DNA of 64,000 bases, taken from Halorhabdus amylolytica (GTDB taxonomy: Archaea > Halobacteriota > Halobacteria > Halobacteriales > Haloarculaceae). A program made the translations under genes and the position numbers. The DNA is taken from the NCBI RefSeq assembly GCF_004944975.1, contig NZ_SPQG01000001.1, forward strand, positions 83,482-147,481. The letters are read 5' to 3'. How positions within the stretch are numbered: the first letter of the stretch is position 1; every line of letters begins with the position of its first letter. Of this stretch, positions 17,759-26,759 are shown one piece after another. The notes beneath the pieces were generated by a model. That model did not search any database. It was not told the DNA's origin and was given only the letters and a program-made list of their open reading frames with translations.

Positions 17759-18268
17759 CTATCGCTGGACCGCGAATCCACCGATCCGCACCGTCCGTTC
17801 GACGGTCGGACTGTTTACACCGTCAGCCCGTACAACCACGTCGAGTGCCCGGGGCGTTTCACCCGATGGGAGTGACCACTGCGCGACGACGGAATCAGTG
17901 GTGTTCGGTGACAGCCGATCGCTCGTCACCGTCTCCTTCCGGGTCGTTCCCCCGCCGGTCGTCACTGGGCCAAACGTGACGACGCTCGTATCGGAGCCGT
18001 GATTGGTGACGGCGATCTGTAGCGTGAACAGCCAGCCGTCAGCTGTCGTCTGGATCGATCCGGACTCGATCGTCGCAGTCACGTTCGCTTCATCGACGCC
18101 TGCGAGGAGGTTGTCACCGACACTGAGTGCGTCCGGCGTCGGGGTTGTCGCGTCCTCAGCGCCGCCGAAGTGCTGGCCGAACAGGCCGAAGAACGTCACC
18201 CCTTCGATGACGACCGGAATGGCTATCGCGACGACGAGCAATACTTTCGCGAGTGTCGTTCGATCCAT
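17759..18268 (-). CDS. Membrane-anchored hypothetical protein in the ba3 oxidase operon
   Basis: 169 aa. Residues 6-28 form one hydrophobic helix (LAKVLLVVAIAIPVVIEGV). The rest is an extracytoplasmic beta-rich domain with Thr/Val-rich strands (WLFTLQIAVTNHGSDTSVVTF) like an Ig/DUF4352-type sandwich. It is on the same strand 24 nt after the oxidase subunit I stop, so it is probably part of the oxidase operon and may be an accessory or assembly subunit. No metal ligands are evident. Confidence 0.75.
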   Translation of the reverse strand: MDRTTLAKVLLVVAIAIPVVIEGVTFFGLFGQHFGGAEDATTPTPDALSVGDNLLAGVDEANVTATIESGSIQTTADGWLFTLQIAVTNHGSDTSVVTFGPVTTGGGTTRKETVTSDRLSPNTTDSVVAQWSLPSGETPRALDVVVRADGVNSPTVERTVRIGGFAVQR

Positions 18269-18292
18269 CGATAGTGAGCGAACACGCGGGTA

Positions 18293-19978
18293 TCAGACCG
18301 GGAATCCCGGAGTGCCGGGCGCAAAGATGCCGTCGCCGAGCATGCCGGCCAGCGGCGGGCCATAGGCGATCAGGATGAGCACGATCGCGATCGCCGCCCA
18401 CAGCTTGAGGTTGTCCAGGACGCGCGGCGAACTCTCGGGACCCGACAGCGCCGGCGGGAGATGACTGTTGACCGAGAGCGTTCCGCGGCCCCGTTCGGCG
18501 AGCCACGTCCCGATCATGACGGTCATGAACATGCTGAGAGCGACGAAGAGGATCGTGCCGCCGAGCACAATCTGGAGTTGCATCTCGCCCATCCCGCCGA
18601 CTACGTTCGGGAACGTCGCATCGACGACGTTGTACTCGGGTTCAGCCGTCCGGCGGGGGACGCCTGCAAGCCCCGCCCGGTGCATGGCATTGGACATCAG
18701 CGTCATCCCGATGAACCAGACGTACGGCTGGACGGTCGCCAGGGTGCGATGCTGGAGACGTTTCCCCGTGATCTGTGGCACCAGCCAGTAGGAGACAGCC
18801 ATGAACGTCAGCGCCGCAGCAGTGCCGACGGTGAGGTGGAAGTGCCCCGGTACCCACAGGGTATTGTGAATGAGATAGTTGATGTTCATCCCGGCGTTGA
18901 TCATCCCGGAGAAGCCCCCGGCGGCGAACATGATCCCCGCCAGCGCACAGCCCGAGAAGGCGGGATTGTCCCACGGGAGCTTCCACAGCCAGCTGAGGTA
19001 GCCTTTTCCGCCGCGCTGGCGGGCACCGTGTTCCATGCTCGCCACGACGGTGAAGGCGGTCAAGAGGCTAGGCAACAGTAGGAACATCGTGTTCGTCATC
19101 GCGATGAACTTGAAGCCTTCGGGGATGCCGGGGTCGACGTACTGGTGATGGAACCCGACGGGTGTCGAGAGAATGACGAACAGCACGAAGACGACACGGG
19201 CCAGGGTGTCGCTGAGCAGGCGGCCGCCGGCGAGTTTCGGCAGGATGGTGTACCAGACGAAGTACGCGGGCATGAGCCAGAAGTACACCACGGGATGGCC
19301 GAAGTACCAGAACAACGTGCGGGTCAGCAGGGGATCGACCTCGCTGATCAGTCCCAGCGACCACGGAATCAGGAAGACAACGACCTCGACGGCGACGCCG
19401 ACCGTCGAGACGTACCACATGATCATCGTCGTCAGGACCATGAACGTCTGGAGCGGGATGCGCTCGCCGTCGTTATCCTTTCGCCAGCCCCAGTAGGCCA
19501 AAAACCAGTCGAGACCGGCGATCCAGGAGCCGACGATGAGCAGTGCGGCACCGACGTAGAAGACCGGGCTGGCCTGCAACGGCGGGTAGAACGTGAACAG
19601 GACGTCCGCACTGAGTGGCAGTTCGGGCACGAACCCGCCCAGGATCGAGACGGTTGCCAGGATAGTCCCGACGAGCATGACGAGAAACCACGACCACGTC
19701 AGCCGGGGATTTGGGAGGGACCGTTCCAGACTGTTTGTGACGCCCCAGGTGAACAGTCCGGCGATGAAGAACGTCGTAAACACCAGCGCCAGCAGGACAC
19801 CATGGCCGGTGAGGACGGTGTAGTAGTCGGTAGAGTTGATCAGTCCACGGAAGAAGCCCGTCCGGTGGACGGCCTGTATCAGGCCGAAGATCCCGCCGAT
19901 CGACAGCGCCGCGAACGCGACGCCGAAGTTCGCGCGCACTACCTTCGCCGCGTCTGGGTAGTCGTCGACGTATGCCAT
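18293..19978 (-). CDS. cbaA: ba3-type terminal oxidase subunit I
   Basis: 561 aa with about 13 transmembrane helices. Heme and copper ligands are visible: low-spin heme His at about 59 (VLTGHGVLLALV), the CuB His with cross-linked Tyr in FGHPVVYFWLMPAY (about 240), two CuB His in GFHHQYVDPG (about 288), and heme a3/b His in VPGHFHLTVG. The HPVVYF pattern with no K-channel Glu marks a B-type (ba3) oxidase, as in Natronomonas. It reduces O2 to water while pumping protons. The start codon at 19978 sits 1 nt after the subunit II stop. Confidence 0.95.
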   Translation of the reverse strand: MAYVDDYPDAAKVVRANFGVAFAALSIGGIFGLIQAVHRTGFFRGLINSTDYYTVLTGHGVLLALVFTTFFIAGLFTWGVTNSLERSLPNPRLTWSWFLVMLVGTILATVSILGGFVPELPLSADVLFTFYPPLQASPVFYVGAALLIVGSWIAGLDWFLAYWGWRKDNDGERIPLQTFMVLTTMIMWYVSTVGVAVEVVVFLIPWSLGLISEVDPLLTRTLFWYFGHPVVYFWLMPAYFVWYTILPKLAGGRLLSDTLARVVFVLFVILSTPVGFHHQYVDPGIPEGFKFIAMTNTMFLLLPSLLTAFTVVASMEHGARQRGGKGYLSWLWKLPWDNPAFSGCALAGIMFAAGGFSGMINAGMNINYLIHNTLWVPGHFHLTVGTAAALTFMAVSYWLVPQITGKRLQHRTLATVQPYVWFIGMTLMSNAMHRAGLAGVPRRTAEPEYNVVDATFPNVVGGMGEMQLQIVLGGTILFVALSMFMTVMIGTWLAERGRGTLSVNSHLPPALSGPESSPRVLDNLKLWAAIAIVLILIAYGPPLAGMLGDGIFAPGTPGFPV

Positions 19979-19979
19979 G

Positions 19980-20501
19980 TCAGGATCCTCCCGGGCCGTC
20001 GTATTCTGCCTGTGGGACGACTTCGATGGTGCCCTCCATCGTGTGATGGCCGCCACCGCAGTACTCGTGACAAACAATACCATACGACGCAGTTTCGTCG
20101 AAGTCGACAGTTAACTCCGCGACCTGACCGGGGATGACCATCGTATTGACGTTCGTCCCGGCGATGTTGAACCCGTGAGTCACGTCCGGACTCGTGATGT
20201 GGAACGTCACTGTGCTTCCGGCCGGCACCTCGATCGGCTGGCTCGTCCCCGGGGCAAACTGGAACTGTCGGGCGACGACGTAGACGTCGTACTCGTTAGG
20301 CCCGGTCTGTCGAACCCCGGGGTCGTCGAAGGCGGTCCCCGATTCGCCCGCGGCGACAGCCTCGGGATCGATCGTCCCGCCCGAAGCGTCGACCATCTTC
20401 ACGCCCGGTCCCAGCGCGCCGTAGGCGATCGTCGCGATGAATCCGACGATCAACAGCAGTGCGATCGCGATCCAGACTTTCTCGAAGCGATGTATCTCCA
20501 T
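19980..20501 (-). CDS. cbaB: ba3-type terminal oxidase subunit II (CuA)
   Basis: 173 aa with a single N-terminal membrane helix (VWIAIALLLIVGFIATIAYG, 9-28) and an external cupredoxin domain. CuA ligands: His 109, Cys 144, Cys 148, His 152 and Met 155 (CHEYCGGGHHTM). It accepts electrons from the co-encoded halocyanin and passes them to subunit I. Short length is typical of ba3 subunit II. The gene lies between the halocyanin gene and subunit I in one minus-strand operon. Confidence 0.94.
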   Translation of the reverse strand: MEIHRFEKVWIAIALLLIVGFIATIAYGALGPGVKMVDASGGTIDPEAVAAGESGTAFDDPGVRQTGPNEYDVYVVARQFQFAPGTSQPIEVPAGSTVTFHITSPDVTHGFNIAGTNVNTMVIPGQVAELTVDFDETASYGIVCHEYCGGGHHTMEGTIEVVPQAEYDGPGGS

Positions 20502-20513
20502 ATCTGATCCCTC

Positions 20514-21365
20514 CTAGCCGATCACCGTCGGGCCGCGCCCGAGGAACTCCACGAAGTACATGAACACCCACAGCAACACGACCAACACGAGGTACCCGAG
20601 GACGAGCGAGAGTGTCCCGGACGGGTCGTACTCGTCGTGTTCGATCGTCGTCTCGGGTTTCTCGACGGGCGCCTCTTCGGCCCGGGGCGGCCCCTGATCG
20701 ACTTCGTCGACTCGTTGCAACTGTTCGCGGGTCTCCTCGCTCGGACCTGACGGGCCGCCGCCACGCCGGTATCGCAGGAACGCGGCGAACAAAAGCGGCG
20801 ACGCGACGGCCAGCCCCAAACTCCCGACCAGGAGCCAGGCCCCTTCGGAGAGACTGATCCCCCCCGGGGAGCCGCCGCCTGCGTCGGCCCCGGCACCCAT
20901 GTCTCCGACGACGATCGCACCCTTCATGCCGACTGCGAGGTGTGGATCGCAGTAGTATTTCGAGATCCCGGTCTCCTCGAAGGTGTGCTCGAACGTCGTG
21001 CCTGCCTCACGGACCGGATCGCCCGAGGAGTAGCCGTCGTTCTCAGCAACGACGTTGTGGGCGCTACCCTCGCCGGTCCACTCGAAGACGACTGTCGTTC
21101 CAGGGTCGACGCGGACGGCGGCCGGCCCGAACGCCCAGTAGTCGCCGTTGCCCTCGACGCCGACCTCGACGGTGACTTCCCCCTGGCCGCGGCGATCGAC
21201 AACCCCGTCGAAATTCGAGACGTCCGAGAACCAGCCGTCGAAGTCCACGCCGCTCTGTCCGGCGGCCGTGCCGACGGCAGCCACGCCGCCCGCAGCGATT
21301 GCCGTGCCGGCGGCCCCGCGAAGCAATCCGCGCCGGCTGACTGTCGGTCCGGCGTCCTCGCTCAC
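20514..21365 (-). CDS. Tat-exported halocyanin fused to a C-terminal two-helix membrane domain
   Basis: 283 aa starting at GTG 21363-21365, chosen because GGAGGTGA precedes it by 7 nt. A Tat signal (SRRGLLRGAAGTAIAAGG, 10-27) leads to a blue-copper domain (about 40-155) with ligands His 103, Cys 139, His 142 and Met 147 (YYCDPHLAVGM). A Gly-rich hinge is followed by a membrane helix at 174-197, a cytoplasmic acidic stretch (200-250) and a second helix at 253-272. Halocyanins are peripheral electron carriers; anchoring this one beside CuA would make it a dedicated donor to the oxidase. First gene of the operon. Confidence 0.88.
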   Translation of the reverse strand: MSEDAGPTVSRRGLLRGAAGTAIAAGGVAAVGTAAGQSGVDFDGWFSDVSNFDGVVDRRGQGEVTVEVGVEGNGDYWAFGPAAVRVDPGTTVVFEWTGEGSAHNVVAENDGYSSGDPVREAGTTFEHTFEETGISKYYCDPHLAVGMKGAIVVGDMGAGADAGGGSPGGISLSEGAWLLVGSLGLAVASPLLFAAFLRYRRGGGPSGPSEETREQLQRVDEVDQGPPRAEEAPVEKPETTIEHDEYDPSGTLSLVLGYLVLVVLLWVFMYFVEFLGRGPTVIG

Positions 21366-21539
21366 GGGACCGTCACCTCCCGATACGTGTGATTCGATCG
21401 GCACCCGCCAGCTGTCCTGGATCGTCCGTCTCTCGCCGAGACGGGCGCCGTCGGCGGTCCCACCTTCGATGGGTGGTCCTGCACCATGCCCGATAGCTTT
21501 CCCCTCTCCCGTATAAAACCAGCCTTCTCTTGTAATCCC

Positions 21540-21587
21540 ATGAAATGAGGGGTTGGGTTTTAAGCACTCGAACCCGAAGCGCCGGTT
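21540..21587 (+). promoter_or_regulatory. Divergent promoter region between oxidase operon and accessory genes
   Basis: For the plus strand, GGGTTTTAAGC at 21555-21565 is a TATA-like box about 25 nt before the small subunit ATG, suggesting a leaderless mRNA. For the minus strand, CCGTATAAAACC at 21510-21521 gives a TATA box for the halocyanin-oxidase operon with a leader of roughly 110-120 nt. Confidence 0.45.
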
Positions 21588-21770
21588 ATGGAACTCGACG
21601 TGCGCATCTATCCCCTGCTCGCATTGCTGGCACTCCTGCCGGTCGCGGCGTTCGTTCAGGGTCGTTCGATGCTGGCGGTGTTGTCGCTGGTGAGCGTGCT
21701 GGTGATCGCCGGATCCTTGTCGCTGATGTTCGGAATCGTCGAGCCCAACGGGGGCGAACCATCGGCGTGA
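21588..21770 (+). CDS. Small membrane protein, probable ba3 oxidase small subunit
   Basis: 60 aa, nearly all hydrophobic, with two predicted helices (PLLALLALLPVAAF and AVLSLVSVLVIAGSLSLMFG). It is divergent from the halocyanin-oxidase operon. Haloarchaeal oxidase clusters commonly encode such a CbaC-type small protein at this place, so a role as an accessory subunit is likely but rests on context. The short ORF keeps G/C at third positions, supporting real coding. Confidence 0.7.
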   Translation: MELDVRIYPLLALLALLPVAAFVQGRSMLAVLSLVSVLVIAGSLSLMFGIVEPNGGEPSA

Positions 21771-21842
21771 CGGATCGATCCGCAATCAGTGGATCGGCTC
21801 GATCGAGCGCGCGCTCGCCCGGGCGGGAGTGACCCGCCAGAG

Positions 21843-22607
21843 ATGGCTGGATCGCTCACCGACCCGACGCTGGCCGTCCTGTTCGCCGTCGGCTTCTTCG
21901 GCGGCGCTCATTGCCTGGGGATGTGTGGGCCCCTTGTGACGCTGTACGGCGAGCGGATGACCGGTCGAACGGATCGCGGGCCGAGCTTCCACGAACTCCG
22001 CCAGCACGGACTGTTCAACCTCGGACGCGCCGGTAGTTACGCAATCATTGGGGCGCTGCTCGGAGCCGTCGGCTCGGTCGCCGCGACCGCCGCCGGGTTC
22101 GGTCCGCTGGCTACCCAGGTCCGTGCGGGGGCGGGTGTCCTCGTCGGGGCGGCGATCGTCCTCGTCGGCCTGGGATACGTCCGATCGGGGACGAGTCCCA
22201 CCGGCGGTTCGCTTCCCATCGTCGGGTCGGCGTTCGAGCGCGTGACCGGCGCGCTGACGACGCGCGTCGATCGACTCGCGGACGGTCCCGGGATCGCCGC
22301 GCTCGGGGCCGTTCACGGGCTTCTTCCCTGTCCGTTGCTGTACCCAGCGTACCTCTACGCGCTTTCGACCGGGTCGGCCCTTTCGGGTGCGCTCGCACTC
22401 GGCGCGCTGGGACTCGGAACGATCCCGGCCCTGTTCGCCTACGGGACCGCCTTCCAGTCGCTCCCGGTCGGGACGCGTCGGCACCTCCATCGCGCGCTCG
22501 GCGTGGCTTTCGTCGTTCTCGGGACGATCCCGCTCGCCCGCGGACTCACGCTGTTCGGCGTCGCTGTCCCCCATCTCCCGCTACCGATGCCACCCACTCT
22601 CTCGTAA
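21843..22607 (+). CDS. SafE/UreH-domain membrane protein (sulfite exporter TauE/SafE family)
   Basis: 254 aa from ATG 21843 (an in-frame ATG at 21789 is less likely). About six transmembrane helices. The first ends in GGAHCLGMCGPLVTLYGER, the Cys-containing signature of the UreH/SafE group that is widespread in cytochrome oxidase maturation loci. The repeated GLLPCPLLYPAYLYAL motif (about 158-174) is the symmetrical second Cys-Pro segment. It is 2 nt upstream of the Cu P-type ATPase gene. Involvement in copper delivery to the oxidase is inferred. Confidence 0.85.
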   Translation: MAGSLTDPTLAVLFAVGFFGGAHCLGMCGPLVTLYGERMTGRTDRGPSFHELRQHGLFNLGRAGSYAIIGALLGAVGSVAATAAGFGPLATQVRAGAGVLVGAAIVLVGLGYVRSGTSPTGGSLPIVGSAFERVTGALTTRVDRLADGPGIAALGAVHGLLPCPLLYPAYLYALSTGSALSGALALGALGLGTIPALFAYGTAFQSLPVGTRRHLHRALGVAFVVLGTIPLARGLTLFGVAVPHLPLPMPPTLS

Positions 22608-22609
22608 GT

Positions 22610-24937
22610 ATGTCCGATAGCTGCACCCTCTGTGACTTGCCGACGCCCGACCCGCCGGTGACCGGCGATGGCGTCGACGGGACGTTCTGTTGTCGGGGCT
22701 GTCTCGAAGTCGCGAGCACGCTGGAGGACGTCGAAGATACGGACGCCGAGACTGCGAACGAAGTCATCGAGACCGGTGACGCCGCGTCCGCGGAGGGGGA
22801 GACAGCCTACCTCTCAGTCGATGGGATGCACTGTGGGACCTGTGAGGTCTTCGTCGAGTCCCAGGCGGTAGAGTGTGCGGGCGTTGGCGCTGCGGAGGCG
22901 AGTTACCCTTCGAACACCGTCAAAATCGTGTACGACGAGGAACGGACAGACGCGGGTTCGATCGCGGAGGCAATCTCGGGACTGGGCTACGCCGCGAGCG
23001 AACGCGAACAGGGCGATCACGACACGGAAACGATCCAGCAGGGACGGCTATTGGTCGGTGGCTTTTTCGGCATGATGACGATGGTCTGGTACGTCCTCTT
23101 CCTCTATCCCGCGTACCTCGGGCTCGAAGATTTCGTGCTGTTCGATCTCGCGGGACCGGCCGGTACGTACCTGCTGGCGAACGTCTGGATCATGGCCACG
23201 ATCGTCCTTGGGTACACCGGCTTTCCGATCCTCCGCGGGGCGTACGTCAGCCTCCGGGCCGGGCATCCGAATATGGACCTGCTCGTCGCCCTGGCGGCGA
23301 CGACGGCTTACGCATACAGCGTCGTCGCGTTCGTCCTCGGCCAGACGGAGCTGTACTTCGATATCACCGTCGTCGTGATCGTGGTCGTGACGCTGGGAAA
23401 CTACTACGAGAGCCGCATCAAACGCCGGGCCGCTGGCGGCCTGGGCGAACTGACGGCCCAGCAAGTCAAACGGGCGCGCCGCCGGACGGCCGACGGCACG
23501 GAAACGGTTGGCGTCGAGCGACTCGCACCCGGCGAGGAAGTGGTCGTCGAGAGCGGCGAGCGCGTCCCGGTCGACGGGACCGTCTGCGAAGGGAGTGCTG
23601 CCGTCGACGAGTCACTGGTAACCGGTGAGTCATTGCCCGAACGCAAACAGTCCGGCGACGCGGTGATCGGCGGGTCGCTAGTAACCGACGGCGGGCTCGT
23701 CGTCACGGTCGCCGAAGGCGCCACGAACACGCTCGATCGGCTGATCGATCACCTCTGGTCGATCCAGAGTTCCCGGCCGGGCGTCCAGCGGTTGGCCGAC
23801 CGGATCGCTGCGGTGTTCGTCCCGGGGGTGCTCGCGATCGCCGTCCTGGCTTTCGTCGTCCACCTGGTGATCGGGTCTGAACCGACAGCCGCACTGTTGA
23901 CGGGGCTGGCCGTCCTCATCGTCTCCTGTCCCTGTGCGCTCGGACTAGCGACGCCCCTCGCCGTCGCCTCCGGGATCCGTGCGGCGCTCGACCGCGGGAT
24001 CGTCGTCACCAGCGGCGCGGCCTTCGAACGGGCCGAGACTGCGGACGTCGTCGCATTCGACAAGACGGGGACGCTCACGACAGGGCGACTGACGCTGCTG
24101 GAGGTTCCCGAGGAAGACATACTCCGGCGGGCCGCAGCTCTCGAGCAGTTCGCCGCCCACCCGATCTCCCGGACCCTGGTTGAGGCCGCTGACGGACCGT
24201 TCCCCGAGGTAGAAGACGTCGGGACCCATCCCGGTCGTGGGGTGGGCGGCACAGTCGACAGCAGTGCTGTGTTGGTCGGCTCGCTCGCACTGTTCGAGGA
24301 ACGGGGCTGGGAGGTTCCGGAATCCCTCCAAAAGCGTGCCCGAACGGCCAGCGATCGCGGGCTGATCCCGGCGGTGATCGGCAAGGACGGGGAGGCAGAG
24401 GCCGTCGCTGTCGCGGGCGACGAGCCGCGTCCGGAATGGGAAGAAACCGTCGAGACCCTGGCCGCGGATCACGAGGTCGTCGTCATCACAGGTGACAGTG
24501 AGCGTGCAACCGCCAGGTTCCGCGAGCATTCCGACGTCGATCGGGTCTTCGCAGGTGTCCCCCCGGAAGCGAAAGCCGAGACGGTCCGCCGACTCGGGAC
24601 GGAAGGGACCGTCGCGATGGTCGGCGACGGAAGCAACGACGCGCCGGCGCTGGCCGCGGCCGACCTCGGGATCGCGATGGCGAACGGGACCGAACTCGCG
24701 GCCGAGGCCGCCGACGCCATCATCACGGACGGTGAACTGTCCCCAGTCCCGTCGGTGTTCTCGTTGCTGACGGGTACACGCCGGCGTATCAGACAAAACC
24801 TCGCGTGGGCGTTCCTGTACAATGCCATCGCGTTGCCGATCGCCGTCGCCGGGCTGTTGAACCCGCTGCTCGCTGCGGTCGCGATGGCGACCAGTAGCCT
24901 CCTCGTGGTCGGGAACTCCGCCCGATCGCTGTCCTAA
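22610..24937 (+). CDS. Cu+-transporting P1B ATPase, FixI/CcoI-like
   Basis: 775 aa. The N-terminus is a Cys-rich metal-binding domain (C5, C8, C27, C28, C31; FCCRGC), followed by an HMA domain with GMHCGTC at 72-78. Eight helices follow, with the CPC transport motif at about 440-442 (VSCPCALGLATP), the phosphorylated Asp at about 484 (DKTGTLTTG), and a MVGDGSNDAPAL hinge near 670. The Cys-rich plus HMA layout resembles FixI/CcoI, which export Cu for cytochrome oxidase assembly rather than detoxification. Adjacent to the SafE-like and oxidase genes, this suggests a maturation role. Confidence 0.92.
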   Translation: MSDSCTLCDLPTPDPPVTGDGVDGTFCCRGCLEVASTLEDVEDTDAETANEVIETGDAASAEGETAYLSVDGMHCGTCEVFVESQAVECAGVGAAEASYPSNTVKIVYDEERTDAGSIAEAISGLGYAASEREQGDHDTETIQQGRLLVGGFFGMMTMVWYVLFLYPAYLGLEDFVLFDLAGPAGTYLLANVWIMATIVLGYTGFPILRGAYVSLRAGHPNMDLLVALAATTAYAYSVVAFVLGQTELYFDITVVVIVVVTLGNYYESRIKRRAAGGLGELTAQQVKRARRRTADGTETVGVERLAPGEEVVVESGERVPVDGTVCEGSAAVDESLVTGESLPERKQSGDAVIGGSLVTDGGLVVTVAEGATNTLDRLIDHLWSIQSSRPGVQRLADRIAAVFVPGVLAIAVLAFVVHLVIGSEPTAALLTGLAVLIVSCPCALGLATPLAVASGIRAALDRGIVVTSGAAFERAETADVVAFDKTGTLTTGRLTLLEVPEEDILRRAAALEQFAAHPISRTLVEAADGPFPEVEDVGTHPGRGVGGTVDSSAVLVGSLALFEERGWEVPESLQKRARTASDRGLIPAVIGKDGEAEAVAVAGDEPRPEWEETVETLAADHEVVVITGDSERATARFREHSDVDRVFAGVPPEAKAETVRRLGTEGTVAMVGDGSNDAPALAAADLGIAMANGTELAAEAADAIITDGELSPVPSVFSLLTGTRRRIRQNLAWAFLYNAIALPIAVAGLLNPLLAAVAMATSSLLVVGNSARSLS

Positions 24938-24940
24938 TCG

Positions 24941-25058
24941 GATGTGACTGTCTTCAAGCGATCAGATGTGACTGTCTTCAAGTGATCGGGTGTGACTGTC
25001 TTCAGGCGATTGGATGTGACTATCGAACGATCGGGTGTGACTATCGAACGATCGTGAC
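24941..25058. repeat. Tandem repeat derived from the 3' end of the adjacent usp gene
   Basis: Between the Cu ATPase and usp (convergent), units begin at 24941, 24965, 24989, 25013 and 25034, with periods 24, 24, 24 and 21. The core is GRTGTGACTRTC. The first three units share GACTGTCTTCAAGCGATC-type ends and the last two share GACTATCGAACGATCG. The final unit runs into the last codons and stop of usp (stop 25041-25043), so the intergenic copies look like duplications of the gene's end. Confidence 0.85.
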
Positions 25059-25475
25059 CGGGACCGTCGAGCGTCGGAGGACTTGCTCGGCGACGCTCCC
25101 GAGGACGAACCGCGAGAGCCCCTCCCGGCCGTGACTGCCCATGACGACGTGGTCGACGGACTCCTCGGTCGCGTACGTGACGATGCTCGAGGACGGGCGG
25201 CCGACGGCGAGTTCCTCGGCGACGACAGTGAGATTGGCGTTCTCGGCTGTCTCACGGGCGTCTGCGAGAACGTCCTTTCCCCTGTTCGTTGCCTCCCCCG
25301 GGGAGTCGTCCCAGTAGCCCGGCAACGATGTCCAGTCGAAGTCGTAGCTCGCCTTGACGTGATCGACGACGTAGAGGAGATGCACCGACGCGTCCGGGAA
25401 CTCGCGCGAGACGAACGACAACGCACGCGCCGAGAGCGGCGAGCCGTCAACCGGGACGAGCACGGACTCTACCAT
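25041..25475 (-). CDS. Universal stress protein (UspA domain)
   Basis: 144 aa from ATG 25475. The UspA fold opens with VESVLVPVDGSPLSARALSF and ends with the ATP-binding signature VVMGSHGREGLSRFVLGSVAEQVLRRSTVPVTIVR (GxxG-x9-G(S/T) spacing). Nucleotide binding is therefore likely. Haloarchaea carry many USPs; the role of this one is unknown. Its last codons are part of the tandem repeat downstream. Confidence 0.88.
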   Translation of the reverse strand: MVESVLVPVDGSPLSARALSFVSREFPDASVHLLYVVDHVKASYDFDWTSLPGYWDDSPGEATNRGKDVLADARETAENANLTVVAEELAVGRPSSSIVTYATEESVDHVVMGSHGREGLSRFVLGSVAEQVLRRSTVPVTIVR

Positions 25476-25592
25476 ATTTCCTGTGGAACGGACACACACA
25501 TCAAGGTTCGCCCTTCCGACGGTCGCCCTCGTTCGAACAGTCCGTCTGATCGCCGTCGGACCGACGACGGACCTGGGACGGGAGACGTGACA

Positions 25593-26759
25593 TCAGTTCG
25601 ACCGGCCGGTCAATCGATCTCGCGTCACCATGTACGTGGTCGTGATGACCGCTCCCACGGTCAGGAAAACCCCGCTCAGGAGACTGAGGGCGGTACCGAT
25701 CCCGAGATATCCGGCGAGGATCCCGATGACGGCCGGGAACAGCGAAACGCCGACGTAGTTTGCGCTGGTCGCGACGGCGTTGACTGGGCCGCTGTATTCG
25801 GGGTGTTCGTCGACACCGAACGCGGACAGCGTCGGGAAGAACCCCGATATCGTCACCCCCAGGCCGAGTATCGCGACGACGAACAGCGGGACGGAACTCA
25901 CGGTGAAGGCCAGGTAGACCAAGGGTGCAGAGACGATCGCGAGCGCGAGCGTCAGCGGAAGGTACGGAACCCGTTCGACGACGACGCTGTAACCAGCCCG
26001 GGCAGGGATGTAGGTGAACAGGTACCCTGAGAGGATCAGATTCGCCTGCGCGTCGGTGACGAACTGGCTGGCGAAGTACGGCAACCAGGTGAAGATACTC
26101 CCCTCGATCCCGCCACTGAAGACGAGTGCCCCCGACATCCCGAGGACTGCCGGGTCCCGCATCACATCCTGGAGTCGAGCGAGCGTCAGACCCCGTTCGT
26201 TCGACTGTGAGACGGGCTCTCCGGCCCGGAACAGGAAGGCGAGCGGGACGACGAAGAAGGCGGCGACGACCGGGAAGACGAACCGCCAGTCGGCGACGGC
26301 GATGATCACGTTCGCCAGTAGCGGGGCCATAGCGCCGCCGACCGCCCACGCCATCGCATAGAGGTTGAACACCCGCCCACGCTGGGTGGGATAGAGGTGA
26401 CTCAACGCCGGCCGATCCAGCGCCCGGACGACCCCATCCGCGGTTCCCTGAATCAGCAACATCCCCAGAAAGAGCACGTAGATCGGCGCCCCAGCCATCG
26501 ACACCAACGCGACGATCGCTACTCCAAGCCCGCCCAGGATCGTCCGCCGGATCGGCAGATGTCCGGCGAGTAACCCGACCACCAGGACGGCCAGCAGGAA
26601 TCCAGTGGTCCCCGCCGGCGCGACCAGTCCGAGGACGGCCTCGGAAACGTCGAACGCGTCGGCGACACGGGGCAACACTGACCCTCGCATCTGGAAGGCA
26701 AGGGCGTCCCCGACGACGAACGCAAAGATGGCAGCGGTCCAGCGCTGTCGATCGTTCAC
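25593..26759 (-). CDS. MFS transporter
   Basis: 388 aa from GTG 26757-26759, a start that gives a usual 12-helix carrier; the frame stays open for about 88 more codons upstream with no membrane character. Motif A-like GLLAGHLPIRRTILGG lies between helices 2 and 3 and RALDRPALSHLYPTQRGRVF near 110. Substrate unknown. It lies between two usp genes on the same strand, but spacing (118 nt to the downstream usp and over 260 nt to the upstream one) makes an operon doubtful. Confidence 0.82.
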   Translation of the reverse strand: MNDRQRWTAAIFAFVVGDALAFQMRGSVLPRVADAFDVSEAVLGLVAPAGTTGFLLAVLVVGLLAGHLPIRRTILGGLGVAIVALVSMAGAPIYVLFLGMLLIQGTADGVVRALDRPALSHLYPTQRGRVFNLYAMAWAVGGAMAPLLANVIIAVADWRFVFPVVAAFFVVPLAFLFRAGEPVSQSNERGLTLARLQDVMRDPAVLGMSGALVFSGGIEGSIFTWLPYFASQFVTDAQANLILSGYLFTYIPARAGYSVVVERVPYLPLTLALAIVSAPLVYLAFTVSSVPLFVVAILGLGVTISGFFPTLSAFGVDEHPEYSGPVNAVATSANYVGVSLFPAVIGILAGYLGIGTALSLLSGVFLTVGAVITTTYMVTRDRLTGRSN

